NCBI RefSeq assembly: GCF_000226115.1
Contig: NC_016458.1
Location: forward strand, 4,126,001-4,190,000
Length of the DNA stretch: 64,000 bases
Origin: Thermothielavioides terrestris NRRL 8126
Taxonomy: Eukaryota > Ascomycota > Sordariomycetes > Sordariales > Chaetomiaceae
Direction of reading: 5' to 3'
The notes under the pieces were generated by a model, which ran no database searches, was not told where the DNA came from, and worked only from the letters and a program-made list of their open reading frames with translations. Position numbers and translations under genes: made by a program. How positions within the stretch are numbered: position 1 is the first letter of the stretch; each line of letters starts with the position of its first letter. Positions 11,180 to 21,780 of the stretch are shown piece by piece.

Positions 11180-12999
11180 GACGAGGAGCCAAAACGGAGG
11201 CAGCTCTCAAACACATTCCCGTGGGCGCGTGGGTGCACGAAGCCTGACGGTGCTTCTGGTGCCTACCTTACCTAGAGCATCATCCCGGCTGGCACCGGAG
11301 GCGAGGGAACAAAGGTTGGAAAGCCTGGGTGAGTGAGCGAATCGAGAAGTGAGACAAGCAAACTGCTGCGGTTTGTAGGCTTGAGGAGCTGGCAGCGTCC
11401 ACAGTATTCCGTACCTCCGTACCAAGCAGGCCCTTAACCCTGACCACGACGCTATCCTACCATAATATCGTGGATGCGCATGTGGGAGAAGCAGACGAAC
11501 CTGAGACCGAACCAACGTGCGCTGAAAGGTGTTGCTGCATTCTTCCGTACTAGGGCTGCCGTGCCGCAACCACACTGGTTCGCAAGGGTACCTACCAACC
11601 TACCTGACATACCTGACGCTTGCCCACTGTCGTATTTCCGTCCGTTTCCAGAGTACACACAGCACACACAGCACGGAAATACATGATGCGCTCATTACCT
11701 CCACTGGGGGAGGGTGTCATCGCAGGACAATAGGGCCACCCTTGGCTACCTGCCGCTTCCGGCGAGATAGCACTCTGGGACATTCTGCCGGCTGAAATCG
11801 TGAAATCGCCTTTCACCGAAAAACGAGGGGAGAAGATGGTTATCTCCCGCGCGCTGCCAGACCTGGATGCATAAGCGGTACTTACATGGTTACTCGCACG
11901 GTGTGTCTCACAAGTATGCAGTACTCAAGTAAGCCGCGTTGATGACCATGCGTTGCCGGTCTTCTTTGAGTTTTCCAGTCAAAGAAGCACACGAATGCAG
12001 AGTTCACCTGCCTGAGGATTTTACTGTATGGATGGGCGGGACGTCAAAAATGCTGCTGCCTGCCTGCTCGAGGTCGGGCGGGTTGCCAAACATGCTTACA
12101 CAGTAATAGTGTAACCAGATCTTTCACGGACGGAGGTTGCAGATGAGATGAGATGTTGTTCCGATGAGGAACAACTCCCGGCAAGTCACTGGCAGGTGTA
12201 ACAATCGCGCAACGTGACCCCGCTTCGCATCACTTATCAGGTCTGTCTGAATCGTAGCACAGGTAGGTAGGTAAATTAGGTAGACGGCGTTCAACCACTG
12301 TAGTTGCTGGACTTCGGCGTAGTTCTCAAATAATGCCAAAACATAACAGGTAGACAAGGCTTCCCTCTTTTCCATTTCGAGCTTTGCTAATTTTTGCCTC
12401 AGGGTCCGGCGAGCGTACGCTATCAAGACACTGTAGGCTGGCGAAGGTATTACCCCGCCTTTCCATTGTTGTACTGTAAGAAAGGCCTACCTGGGACGCA
12501 GGGCCCGTTCCGGCGCGTCCCGGCCCGAGCAGCTAGTGTATACTAGGTGGCGTTAGCCTGTGCGTCACTGGCCCTGTCCCTGGGACCTGGACAAAAGCCG
12601 CTAGGAGACAAGAAGCCGGAGCCTATCCATGTATGGATGGTCGGCGAAGACACAAGGCGCGAGCTGAGAACGGGATGATCGAAAAGGTGCAAGCCAGAGA
12701 CGCTATGACTTCTGCCAGAACTCCCGCCAAAGACTCAATAGCGATGTTGGCATCGAACCAAGCCGGTATCCGCGGCAAGCAAGAAAGTGAACCTCGAATT
12801 CATGACCGGCAGCCCATCTCTATGACCCAGCCCAATCAATAACCCGCGGCTTATACCCCGCTATTACGCAGTAGTTGTAGTTGACCCCCCCCCCCCCCCA
12901 ACCCAAATCCGAAAATCGCATCGCAAGCTGCCCGCAGTCCCGCAGTCCAAGATTATACATGTGAAAAGGAAGGGCAGGCCAGGCTGACCTGCAGAGTCA
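11180..12999. other. 1.8 kb intergenic
   Basis: Upstream of the DUF3176 gene and downstream of the zinc transporter. It contains TACCT/AGGTA clusters at 11261-11275, 11588-11615 and 12261-12283, a perfect 9 bp stem hairpin at 11961-11987, and a C-homopolymer near 12886-12899. ORFs here have no recognisable domain. Confidence 0.55.
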
Positions 13000-14854
13000 T
13001 CATTCATGCTGACCATGGTCGCGGTCATGGTCATGCCCAGAGTGACTGTGACTGCTCTCGGGCCTCGACACACTCGGCGAGCAGCAACCCTGCCCCACAC
13101 AGTCATCCACGCAATCCAGGAGACACACGCTGCCCTCGCTACACCTCGGCGGCCGCAAAGGCGCCTGGCCCCCGTCCATGCGATACGCGGTGTCGGCATG
13201 CTCGGCGTGGGCATGAGCCTTGTTGAGGCAGAACTCGGGCTGGATGGTGGCGCTGTGGATGCCGTAGGCGTGCAGGCACTTGCGGGCCATCTTGGAGAGC
13301 GCCATGTACTTCTCGTTGTTGGCCTCCGTAATGGGGAAGGCGACCTGGATGTGCATCGACGCGACGATCTTGGTGTCGGACAGCTGCCAGATGTGCACGT
13401 GGTGGCAGCTGACGACGCCCGGCAGGGCCTGGATGTCTTCCCTCACGTCGTTGAGGTCGATGTGCTCCGGCGTTGCTTGCAGGAGGATCTTGGACGCGGC
13501 GACGGTGAGCGGGAGTGCCGATCGGAGGATGATGATGGTGATGAAGAGGGATACTGCTGGGTCGGCGTAGTATCGCCAAGGCCAGTCGGTCAGCCAGATG
13601 ATGAGGGCCGTGACGATAACCCCAACGTTGCCCAGCGCATCGCCCAGGACGTGCAACACCATGGCGTTCATGCCCATGTCCCCGTGGCTGTGCCCGTGCG
13701 CCTTGCCAGGCTCTTTCGGCTTGTTGTGATTGTGTGAATGGTGGATGCCCGAACCTCGCCGAGGACGTTTGGTCGGCGGGTGCGCCCCGTAGGCTCGGTG
13801 GTCAGCCGGTACCGGTGCGCCGCCGTCGTTCTTGGCAAGTAGAGGCGTGCTTTCGCGCGGCGACGCCTCGTCAGGAGCAGCGGACTCGTCTTCCGCATTG
13901 CTGTCGCTGCTTGATCCTTCGTCGGGTGGGGAGCGACAGGCGTCAATGATGTCCTGCCGGAAGCTGGCCGGATGAATGCTGAGGTCGTCAATACTGGTAA
14001 GGCGGCCGTGACGACCGGCTCCCGGCGTGCGTCGCTCCCTCCGGCCCGCAGTCCCCCTGTCACTCTCGCTATCTTCATAACTGGCACGGCTGCGTCTTGG
14101 CGGCGTCGCTGGAGCAGACCCCTGGTACCTCGCAACGGCGGCCTCGGGTAAGAGGTCAGCCACCCGTCCGGCTTCGTCCGCCGCATCGTCCGGAGCTGAG
14201 AACTGCCCTGCACGACCTTCCTCGGCGACGCGGTCCGAACCGTCGGCATGCGCATGTTCGTCACCATGACCGTGTAGATAGTCGCCGTGCGAATGCTCCC
14301 CCGGTCCATGAGAATGCCCGTGCCCTCCGAGCACGGCGAAGCCAGCCAGGTTCGAGGCAAGGCCCAAGCAGCCGACGATCAGAATAAGCTGCGGGTTGCC
14401 GATCTCGGGTGGGTCGAGGAATCTCGTCAGCGCCTCGAGGACGATCGAGACGCACAGGGCGATGAGGAACACAGCGTTGAAAAAGGCACCGAGAATCTCG
14501 GCGCGAAGCCACTGAGGCGAGGGTATGTTAGCTGATTCTCTGGGCGAAATGCGGCCGGTAAGATCCTCCGAGAGCACCCACCCCGTAGGAGAACTTATCT
14601 GTGGTGGCCTTCCTGGCCACCGAAACAGCCCAGAGGCCGACCATAAGGGAGATGATGTCGTTAAGCTACAACAACCAGGGGGGGTCAGCACCGGCCGACT
14701 GACATCGGGTCTGGGAAGGTCTCACCATGTGGAACGCATCGGCCATCAGGGCGAGCGATCGGACGGCGAAACCGGTGCCTAGCTCAAGCAGGAAGAACAT
14801 AAGGTCGATGACGAGCATCACCTTGATGCGCGTCGACTTCGACCATGACCCCAT
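13000..14854 (-). CDS. Zinc/cobalt cation diffusion facilitator, Zrc1/Cot1 type
   Basis: Exons 14854-14726, 14665-14582 and 14511-13000; 574 residues. A proton-coupled Zn2+ antiporter of the vacuolar or ER membrane that removes excess cytosolic zinc. The TM2 half-site reads DAFH (D39, H42), followed by LNDIIS and FSYG-W-RAEILGAFFN, characteristic of the family. The TM5 half-site is HVLGD (H358, D362). Two His-rich loops are present: one after TM4 (GHGHSHGPGEHSHG) and a second just before TM5 with HHSHNHN and HGHSHGD. Between them lies a long Ser/Asp/Arg-rich linker. The C-terminal cytosolic domain is followed by an unusual Cys-rich tail and a final His/Asp run. Introns of 60 and 70 bp sit exactly within conserved family sequence, so the joins are secure. 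Confidence 0.95.
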
Positions 14855-15580
14855 CTTGTGTGAACAGGGTCATGCGAATTCCCGTCGACGCCTGTTCTGA
14901 CCCTGGAAAATGATAAAAGAGGCCCTGGCGGCTGCTCACTCGCTCCGGAGTCGCGAGGTCTGAGGGTCAGCGATGACGGAATGGTTGGTCGTTCGGCTGG
15001 CGCGGTTTTCGGCCTGTTGGTCCCACTGTTATGGGTTTTTTTTTTTTTTTTTTTGGCTGGATGCTGCCCCTCCTTCCGGTCTTGGCATGAGGCGAGCGAC
15101 TTACATACCACCTGATCAATGCATGAACACGGCCGGTGATACCACCCCACTGGCTCGGCCGGTGAAGAAGCTGCAACTTTCGGAATGCTTATGGTCGATC
15201 GGGCAGTTTTCACGCCCCCAGACACGGCCGTGGGATGGCAATTGGAAGGCAGATTGCTCAACTCGCAACGTAATTCCTCGATTCCGTGCTCCGCGCAGTG
15301 AATGTAATGAACATAAGGTACCTAGGTCAGGTACAGTACCTACACTCCTTGATACACTACAATTGAGTCAAAGTTCGTTAGCGCATATGGTGGGGCCAAC
15401 AAGCGAATAACTGTGCGCTCCGTACCGACGGTACCTGACCTGGATTGTTCGATCTCACTTCGCTCATACTTCGCTCATACCTGACGTCCGTACTTGTATC
15501 CGCATTCCATAAGGTAGAGACTACTGTGTGGTTGCAAATGTAAACTGTTTTGGTCCCAACCTCCTCCCCCATTCCTCACC
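14855..15580. other. Intergenic
   Basis: Divergent upstream region shared by the zinc transporter and the orphan gene. It holds a T-homopolymer at about 15031-15054 and two GGTACC/AGGTA clusters (15315-15343, 15422-15441). I see no gene. Confidence 0.55.
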
Positions 15581-16601
15581 ATGCCGCTTTCGCACACGCA
15601 CATGCCTGACCTCCAACATGTGAAAGCAAGCACCATGACACCGCCAAGCCCCTCAATGATTGCCCCGGCGCTTCCCGCGGCAGGCGAGACAACAATTGAT
15701 ATACCGAGCACGGACTTCAAGTTCAAGTTCGAGAGCGTACAACATTTCTTCGAGATGCTCGATAGCATTGATGCCTCGAGAGACTTCCTAATCGTAATAG
15801 GTACTATATAACGTAGTCCCTTTATTCTTATTGATATAATTACTTATTTATCTAGATGTCTCAAGTAGCAATTTCGCTGCTCTCGATGTAGAAAGAGAAA
15901 GGCGGAGACGTAAAGTCCGTTTCCGCCGATATGACGCCGCTTCTCGCGTCCTCATGGTCACGATTCCGACTTTACACCATGAAATACTCCATTCCGGTCT
16001 CTACGTGGACTGTTTCCATACACAACTCGTCTTAAGAGGCATGGCCCAAGACTGGGTAACATTGGGTACTACAACATTCCCACTTTCACGGCACCCTGGT
16101 GGGGATAGTGGTGAAGGCGATTCCGTTGGCGGCCCATTGCCTAGACTCGCTACCCCTGGGAGTTGGCCAACATTGGTCGTAGAAGCGGGGGTTTTTGAGT
16201 CACTTACGCATCTTCGTGCTGACATGCGTTGGTGGTTCACGACGTCAGATCACCAAGTGAAAATCGTCATTCTCGTCCACCTAGATCGTCTCCAGCATAC
16301 GATCATCATTGAGAGATGGGAAGAGGAGGTACCAGATCGTGGAGCACCTTTGACACGAAGGCGGGAGCATTTGATTGCAGAAGGCAGGTTGCTTGAGCCG
16401 GTAAACCAGCAAAAAATCGTCATTACCGGTGACGGATCAATGGATCCGGCATCATACAATGTCATTAGGGAGGCATTGGTGCTGAGATTTGACCTCCTTT
16501 TCTTGCGGGCTCCTGATCCCCGGCGAGGGGAAGGAGATATCACCATCAGTGTGCCTGACCTTCAGCAGTATGCGGCTCGCGTCTGGTTGAATAGGCACTG
16601 A
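15581..16601 (+). CDS. Fungal orphan-family protein, possibly PD-(D/E)XK nuclease-like
   Basis: Two exons, 15581-15800 and 15856-16601; 321 residues. The 55 bp intron is strikingly AT-rich, with a clean GTACTA donor and CTAG acceptor; joining them gives IVIDVSSSNF in frame. I recognise the pattern of a multicopy, lineage-variable sordariomycete family: a charged RRRRKVRFRRYD stretch, VTIPTLHHE, an invariant-looking GDS (GEGDSVGGP), then WPTLVVEAGVFES, LRADMRWWF and VKIVIL. The spacing of Glu, Asp and the Lys in VKIV recalls restriction-endonuclease-like folds such as Uma2, but this is inference. The codons are less GC-biased than in neighbouring genes (CTA, GTA, ATA, TCA occur), consistent with a dispensable or acquired gene. 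Alternative: structural protein of unknown role. Confidence 0.65.
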
Positions 16602-18004
16602 ACATCGGATCATAGTGGCTAGGCAGCATGTTGTATGATAGCGCCGAACCGAATTGAGGGGAGAGAATGGATGTCGTGTTTTTATGGAACAAGGACTGCC
16701 AAAACCCCTTTTCGGACCTTCTTTCCACCGACGACCCGCTCCTTAAAATACTACCCTTGCCACTGGGGGTGTTTAAAAACTGAGTTGGCGCATGCCGGTC
16801 GAGAACTCCCGTCTCATTGCTGCTATTTGCAGCAGCTTCAGTTCCGACCACATATTTGCCGTTACATGCTATCCGTGAAGTTGGTGTTGAAGACGCAGCT
16901 CCGTCGACAAAGCGCCTGGTTGATGAGCATAACTGACGGTGCTGGCACGCGCCCGAGTAGTTATTCATCGAAGGGTAATGGCTTTGACGGGCAGTCGCCT
17001 GAAGTTGCTGGACGATGAAAGACGTCTGCAGAAGCAGTGGAAAACACTTTCCGGAGCCAACGCCAACATGAGCAGCTGGACCAAGCCCGCAAACCAAGGC
17101 CGCGAAACCGCCCCTGTTATCCGTTGCGGTTGCTCCTCGGCCACGGGTTAATTTGACGAATTCGAGCGTCCGCCGCTGTGAGACTGCGGGAGGCTGTCAT
17201 GCTGTGTCCGGTACGTGCCATTGCACGAGGTTCCTTTGAACTCGCGCCTTGCCCTGATCGATTGCTGTTTTCCTGCTTTTGGCGACATGACGGGGGTCTG
17301 GCAACACTCTCAACCGTCCACACAGATCCATACTTCCCTCCAACCTCCATTGTGACATCATGGCAAGCCTTCAGCGACCCCGCCGCGGGACTGCAGCGAC
17401 ATGTCCATTGCAGGAAGCCAGGCCAGTGTCACAACGGAGCTCCACTGCTTTCGTGCTTCCCGCTCGGGTTGTGGTTATACACTCGCGTGTCATATCATTG
17501 GCCCAAGTCAAAGTTCCAGATTAAGCTGCCGAGAGCCTCATCGAGTTTGGCGGGGGTCTTGATCTCTGCTCTTGTAAGCATATTTGTCAGCCAGGGACAC
17601 ACCCCCGGGGTGAAATTCGCCCGAATGATGGATAGCGTCGCTCGATTACACAGCCGCGACGGTCCGAGTTCGCGAGAGGACAACTGGTGGCCGAGACAAT
17701 TTCTCAGAATGTCTGAATGCTTAGAAATTTCGTTCAATGCCGAGCCCCTCGCTCGAGAGATCCGACGGTCGCGACGGCGGCGACGGCCACGACGGCCTCG
17801 GGCAGTCTGAGGTCACCGCCATCAAAGGGAGCCACGGCCCAGCAATGCGAGGATCGCCGAAAGGTATATCAGATGGGACAGCGGAGCCTCTTCTCCTCGC
17901 TCACCGCAGCCTCGATTTCAACCGATCAACGGCAGTCTCTCCAGATCAGCCTCCCTAGCTGACTAGCTCACCTTGCGACGACGAAGGAAAGCCGCCAGAC
18001 CGCC
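16602..18004. other. 1.4 kb intergenic
   Basis: Between the orphan-family gene and the GST. ORFs such as 17178-17810 (+) and 16546-17097 (-) show no domain, signal or splice pattern that I trust. Presumed GST promoter toward the right end. Confidence 0.5.
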
Positions 18005-18857
18005 ATGTCCCCGCACAGCAACTTGCAGCCCATCAGGGTCTACGGCAAGGGCGGCCCCAACCCGCCCAAAGTGGAGATAATCCTCAACGAGCTGGGCATT
18101 CCACACGAGTTTGACCCCATCACGAGGAACGAAGTCAAGTCGCCAGCGTACCTCGCGGTCAACCCCAACGGCCGCCTGCCCGCAATCCACGACCCCAACG
18201 GCGACTTGACGCTCTGGGAATCGGGCGCCATCCTCGAGTACATCGTGGGGAAGTACGACAAGGACCAGAAGCTGAGCTTTCCGCCGGGCTCGAACGAGGC
18301 CTTCCTCGCCAAGCAGTGGTCCGTGAAATCCAAGCTCTTTCTTGCCCATCACAGTCTTGGGTAGCTCGTAGTTGCTCCAGAGACAATTCCTTTGCTGCCG
18401 AGCTGCTCCCAATGTCCAGACCAGGACAAGTAAAAACCAACTCATGTTGTTGTGCAGGTTGTTCTTCCAGACCACCGGCCAGGGCCCCTACTACGGCCAG
18501 GCATTCTGGTTCGAGAGGCTCCACTCCGAGAAGGTCCAGAGCGCTATCGACCGGTACGTCCAGGAGATGAACCGCGTGACGGGCGTGTTGGAGGTGCACC
18601 TCACCAAGCAGAAGCAGCTGTACGGCAGCCAGGATGGGTTCGACGGGCCGTGGCTCGTCGGAAACAAGCTGTCGTACGTAGACTTGGCCTTCGTCCCTTG
18701 GCAGATGGTTGCTGTCCACTGCTTCGGTGGGGAGTCGGGCCGGTACAAGGAGGCCGACTACCCGCTGGTGACGGAGTGGCTGGCTAGATTGAAGGCTCGC
18801 AAAACGGTCACGGACGCCATGCAGTGGCTCAGTGGGTTGAAGGGAGATGGGCACTAG
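18005..18857 (+). CDS. Glutathione S-transferase, Ure2p-like
   Basis: Exons 18005-18318 and 18458-18857, 237 residues, the normal length for a soluble GST. The N-terminal thioredoxin-like domain runs from IRVYGKGGPNPPKV through NPNGRLPAI to the glutathione gamma-glutamyl site WESGAILEYI. The all-helical C-terminal domain begins WLFFQTTGQGPYYGQAFWF, the signature of fungal Ure2-like and bacterial nu-class GSTs, and contains the GNKLSYVDLAF hydrophobic-staple region. The 139 bp intron splits the Trp codon of QWLFFQ. Expected role is glutathione-dependent detoxification or disulfide chemistry in the cytosol. There is no prion-like Asn-rich N-terminus, so it is not a Ure2 regulator orthologue. 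Confidence 0.92.
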
Positions 18858-19537
18858 CAGGGAGGCAGGTTAGGTTGCTATGTACCATAGACGGTACATC
18901 GGGAAGCGTGTCGGGCTGTGTGAGGCCCCGATCATCATGGGTCACCGGCCAATGCGAAAGGGGCTCATAAACGTGTCCATCGTCATCTTTCGCTCCGGAG
19001 TTCCTGGCACAGCCACTGTCCCCAGCCAAGCCAAGGGCTCTGAGTGAAGACTTTCCGAGACTGTGGTTTGTGTTGGGTTCTCGACGAAGGACCGAGTGGG
19101 CAACGTGCATTTATCAATCCTTCTTGGTGCGATGTGGGGCTCCCTCCCCCGGATGCACCGCGAGCCACCGCCAAGCACACGCCATCTGATAAGGCAAGGT
19201 TGATGGTGGAGCTGACGAATGTTACCGCCCTGTTAACAATTGTACCGCTCCGACCACGCGCATCGGAAGCGCTTATCGCAATCTGGTCGCCGACACGCCG
19301 GATGACACAGTCAATTCCGGAACCCCTATGAAATGAAGATGGAACGCAAGCGGCATTTCCGTTGATAAAACGTACCGTGTAGTGTATTGCCGACAGTCTT
19401 CTGCATTTCATGCACGCAACCTGGGCCGCCCAACTCAGTGTGCTCTTTTCTGCTGAGTGGTCAATTGCCTTGCCAATTGCCAACCACGGTGGCCACCAAC
19501 CGTCTTTCTGTGCGTGGATTACAAGCCAACATCAAAA
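18858..19537. other. Intergenic
   Basis: Downstream of the GST and upstream of the F-box gene. I see no coding exon. The last 100 bases form the presumed leader of the F-box gene. Confidence 0.5.
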
Positions 19538-21246
19538 ATGAACTACGGGGAGTCCAACCCCGAGCTCGAGTCCTTCCGCGAACAGTGGAAGGCTGAAGTC
19601 CGGGCAAAGCGCGCCGTTCCTGGTCCATCCAGGCAACAGCAGCAACAGCAGCAACAGCAGCAGCCGCAACAAGCCGCGCCAGCCGGACCGTCCGCCTCTC
19701 ATGCCGCCACCGCATCTCGCCAACAGCCGCGGGGGAAGCCGCCGAAACCAACCAAGAAGGCGCCCACACAGGACCAAGACGATGACTACGTTCAATCGCA
19801 GTCCTTTGATGAGCCGGCGGCCTCCGGCCCTGTCGCGGCCTCTCTCGATAGACGTCAGCCCGAGGCCGCAGAGCCGGGGGAGCCAGTCTCCGCTCTTGAG
19901 CATTACGAAAAGGCGGTGGAAAAGGAGGCCGCGGGAAAACTTGGCGACAGTCTGAGGCTGTACAGGAAGGCCTTTCGGGTGCGTTACAGACACGCCACTA
20001 CGGCGAAACGTGAGAGGATTCGGGATTCGTGATTGCTGACCAGACGCAGATGGATGACAACGTGGATCGGAAGTACAAAAACAAGCACTTTCCGAAGCCG
20101 CCGCCGAAGCCCGCTCAAGCAACTTCGGTCAACGATGTCCGGAAAAGCGCCAGCTCTGCGCCGGGCCCCCAACAGCCGCAATCCGTGAAGGATCTTATCG
20201 CCGGCTTCTCGGTGCTCTCCATTGCCCCGGCGCCGCCCGAGGTCGAAGGCATGCCGCCGCCTCCGTGCCCCTTGGCCGCGCTTCCAGAGGAGATTCTGGT
20301 GCAGATCCTCCGCGACGTGGCAATTCTGGATGTGGGGGACTTTGTGCGCCTTTCCCTGGTGTGCAAGCGCCTGGCCTATTTGGTGGCCACCGAGGATCGC
20401 ATCTGGAGGCGCATCTGTTTGGGTTCGGAGTTCGGGTTTGGGGGCATGCACTATTATTGGCAACGGCGGATCACCTGGGAGCCTCTCACCGCAGAGGACC
20501 TAATCCGCGAGGCCGCCGAGGCCGAGGCCGAGGCATCCGCCGATTCCGAAACGCAGCTGTCACCACCACCAGCCGCACCGCCGCTAACCCTCTCGGAGCG
20601 CGCCCGTCGACACGCCGAAGAGAGCATGGCCAACACGCTGGCCTTCTACCACTCCCTCTACTCGTGCTCCTGGCAGCGCATGTTCCGCCTGCGGCCGCGC
20701 ATCCGCTTCAACGGCTGCTACATCAGCACCGTCAACTACATCCGCGCCGGGCAGGCCAGCTCCTACCAGGTGACGTGGAACTCGCCCGTGCACATCGTCA
20801 CCTTCTATCGCTACCTGCGCTTCTTCCGCGACGGCACCGTCATCAGCCTGCTCACGACGGCCGAGCCCGCCGACGTGGTGCACCACATGACCCGCGAGGC
20901 CGTCGCGCTGCACGCGGGCGGCGCGAACCCGCACCTGCCGAGCGCCGTGGCCCGCTCGGCGCTGAAGGGGCGGTGGCGGCTGGCCCGCGAGGCGGACAAC
21001 CCCGGCGCGTCGCTCAGCGAGATTGAGGGCGGCGTCATGATCGAGACGGAGGGGGTCAGCAACTACATCTACCGCTTGGATCTCGTGCTGGGGTCGGCGG
21101 GCAAGGGGGCGCGAAACAATAAGCTCTCCTGGAAGGGGTTCTACAGCTACAACCGGCTGACTGAGGACTGGGCTGAGTTCACGATGCAGAATACCAAGCC
21201 CTTCTTTTTCAGTCGTGTGAAGAGTTATGGGGTGAAGGGGGAGTAG
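19538..21246 (+). CDS. F-box protein of the Pof7/Hrt3/FBXO9 family
   Basis: Exons 19538-19978 and 20050-21246; 545 residues. It is a predicted substrate receptor of an SCF ubiquitin ligase. The N-terminus has a polyQ tract (19631-19676) in a Pro/Ala-rich region. A TPR/MIT-like helix pair (SALEHYEKAVEKEAAGKLGD, then the segment ending KAFRMDDNVDRKYKNKHF) is typical of FBXO9-type proteins. The F-box runs from LAALPEEILVQILRDVA through VRLSLVCKRL to EDRIWRRIC. The C-terminal half has the family blocks PRIRFNGCYIS, VHIVTFYRYLRFFRDGTVISL and LKGRWRL, ending with the KSYGV motif. The 71 bp intron lies in the TPR-like helix, phase 0. In yeast and fission yeast this family acts in ubiquitin-dependent turnover; the client here is unknown. 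Confidence 0.92.
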
Positions 21247-21780
21247 GGGCGGCTGCTGGACCTTGTGATGAGCGTTGACGGCAACGGCATCGTTGCGTGG
21301 GCTATGACATAGTTTGGGGTCCCAATAAGATAAAACAACTCTGATCTTGGACTATTTGAGCGAGAATTCAAGTAGTGTAGACCGTCGATGTCGAATTTCC
21401 CCAGGAACCTCTTTTTGTTGCTGGATACCCCCAGGTGGAAAAGGGGGTTCAGGGGGGGCTTGGCAACCGCACCGACGTTCCTTCAGCTGGCACCAGTTGG
21501 CCAATCGTGCCTCGGTCGCGTGCGCCATTGGGACCCTGAACACGAAGTCCGTAACCACGTTTACCAAACGGCAACGACGACGACGACAGCGACGGACGAG
21601 TGCAGGGCTAAGCACCGTACGGACGGAGCCGCACCGCTGCTGATATTGCCTTTGCAATAACTTCCACTCTTTTGCAAGCCCAAACGTCCTCAAAAGGACG
21701 CTTGCCAGCCGGAGCCCGAGATGCGCCGAACCTGAAACGGAGCTCGAAACAACGGCCGGCGCCCAACTCCGGACACACAC
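21247..21780. other. Intergenic
   Basis: Tandem genes on the + strand; presumed terminator of the F-box gene and promoter of GUP1. I see no other gene. Confidence 0.5.
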
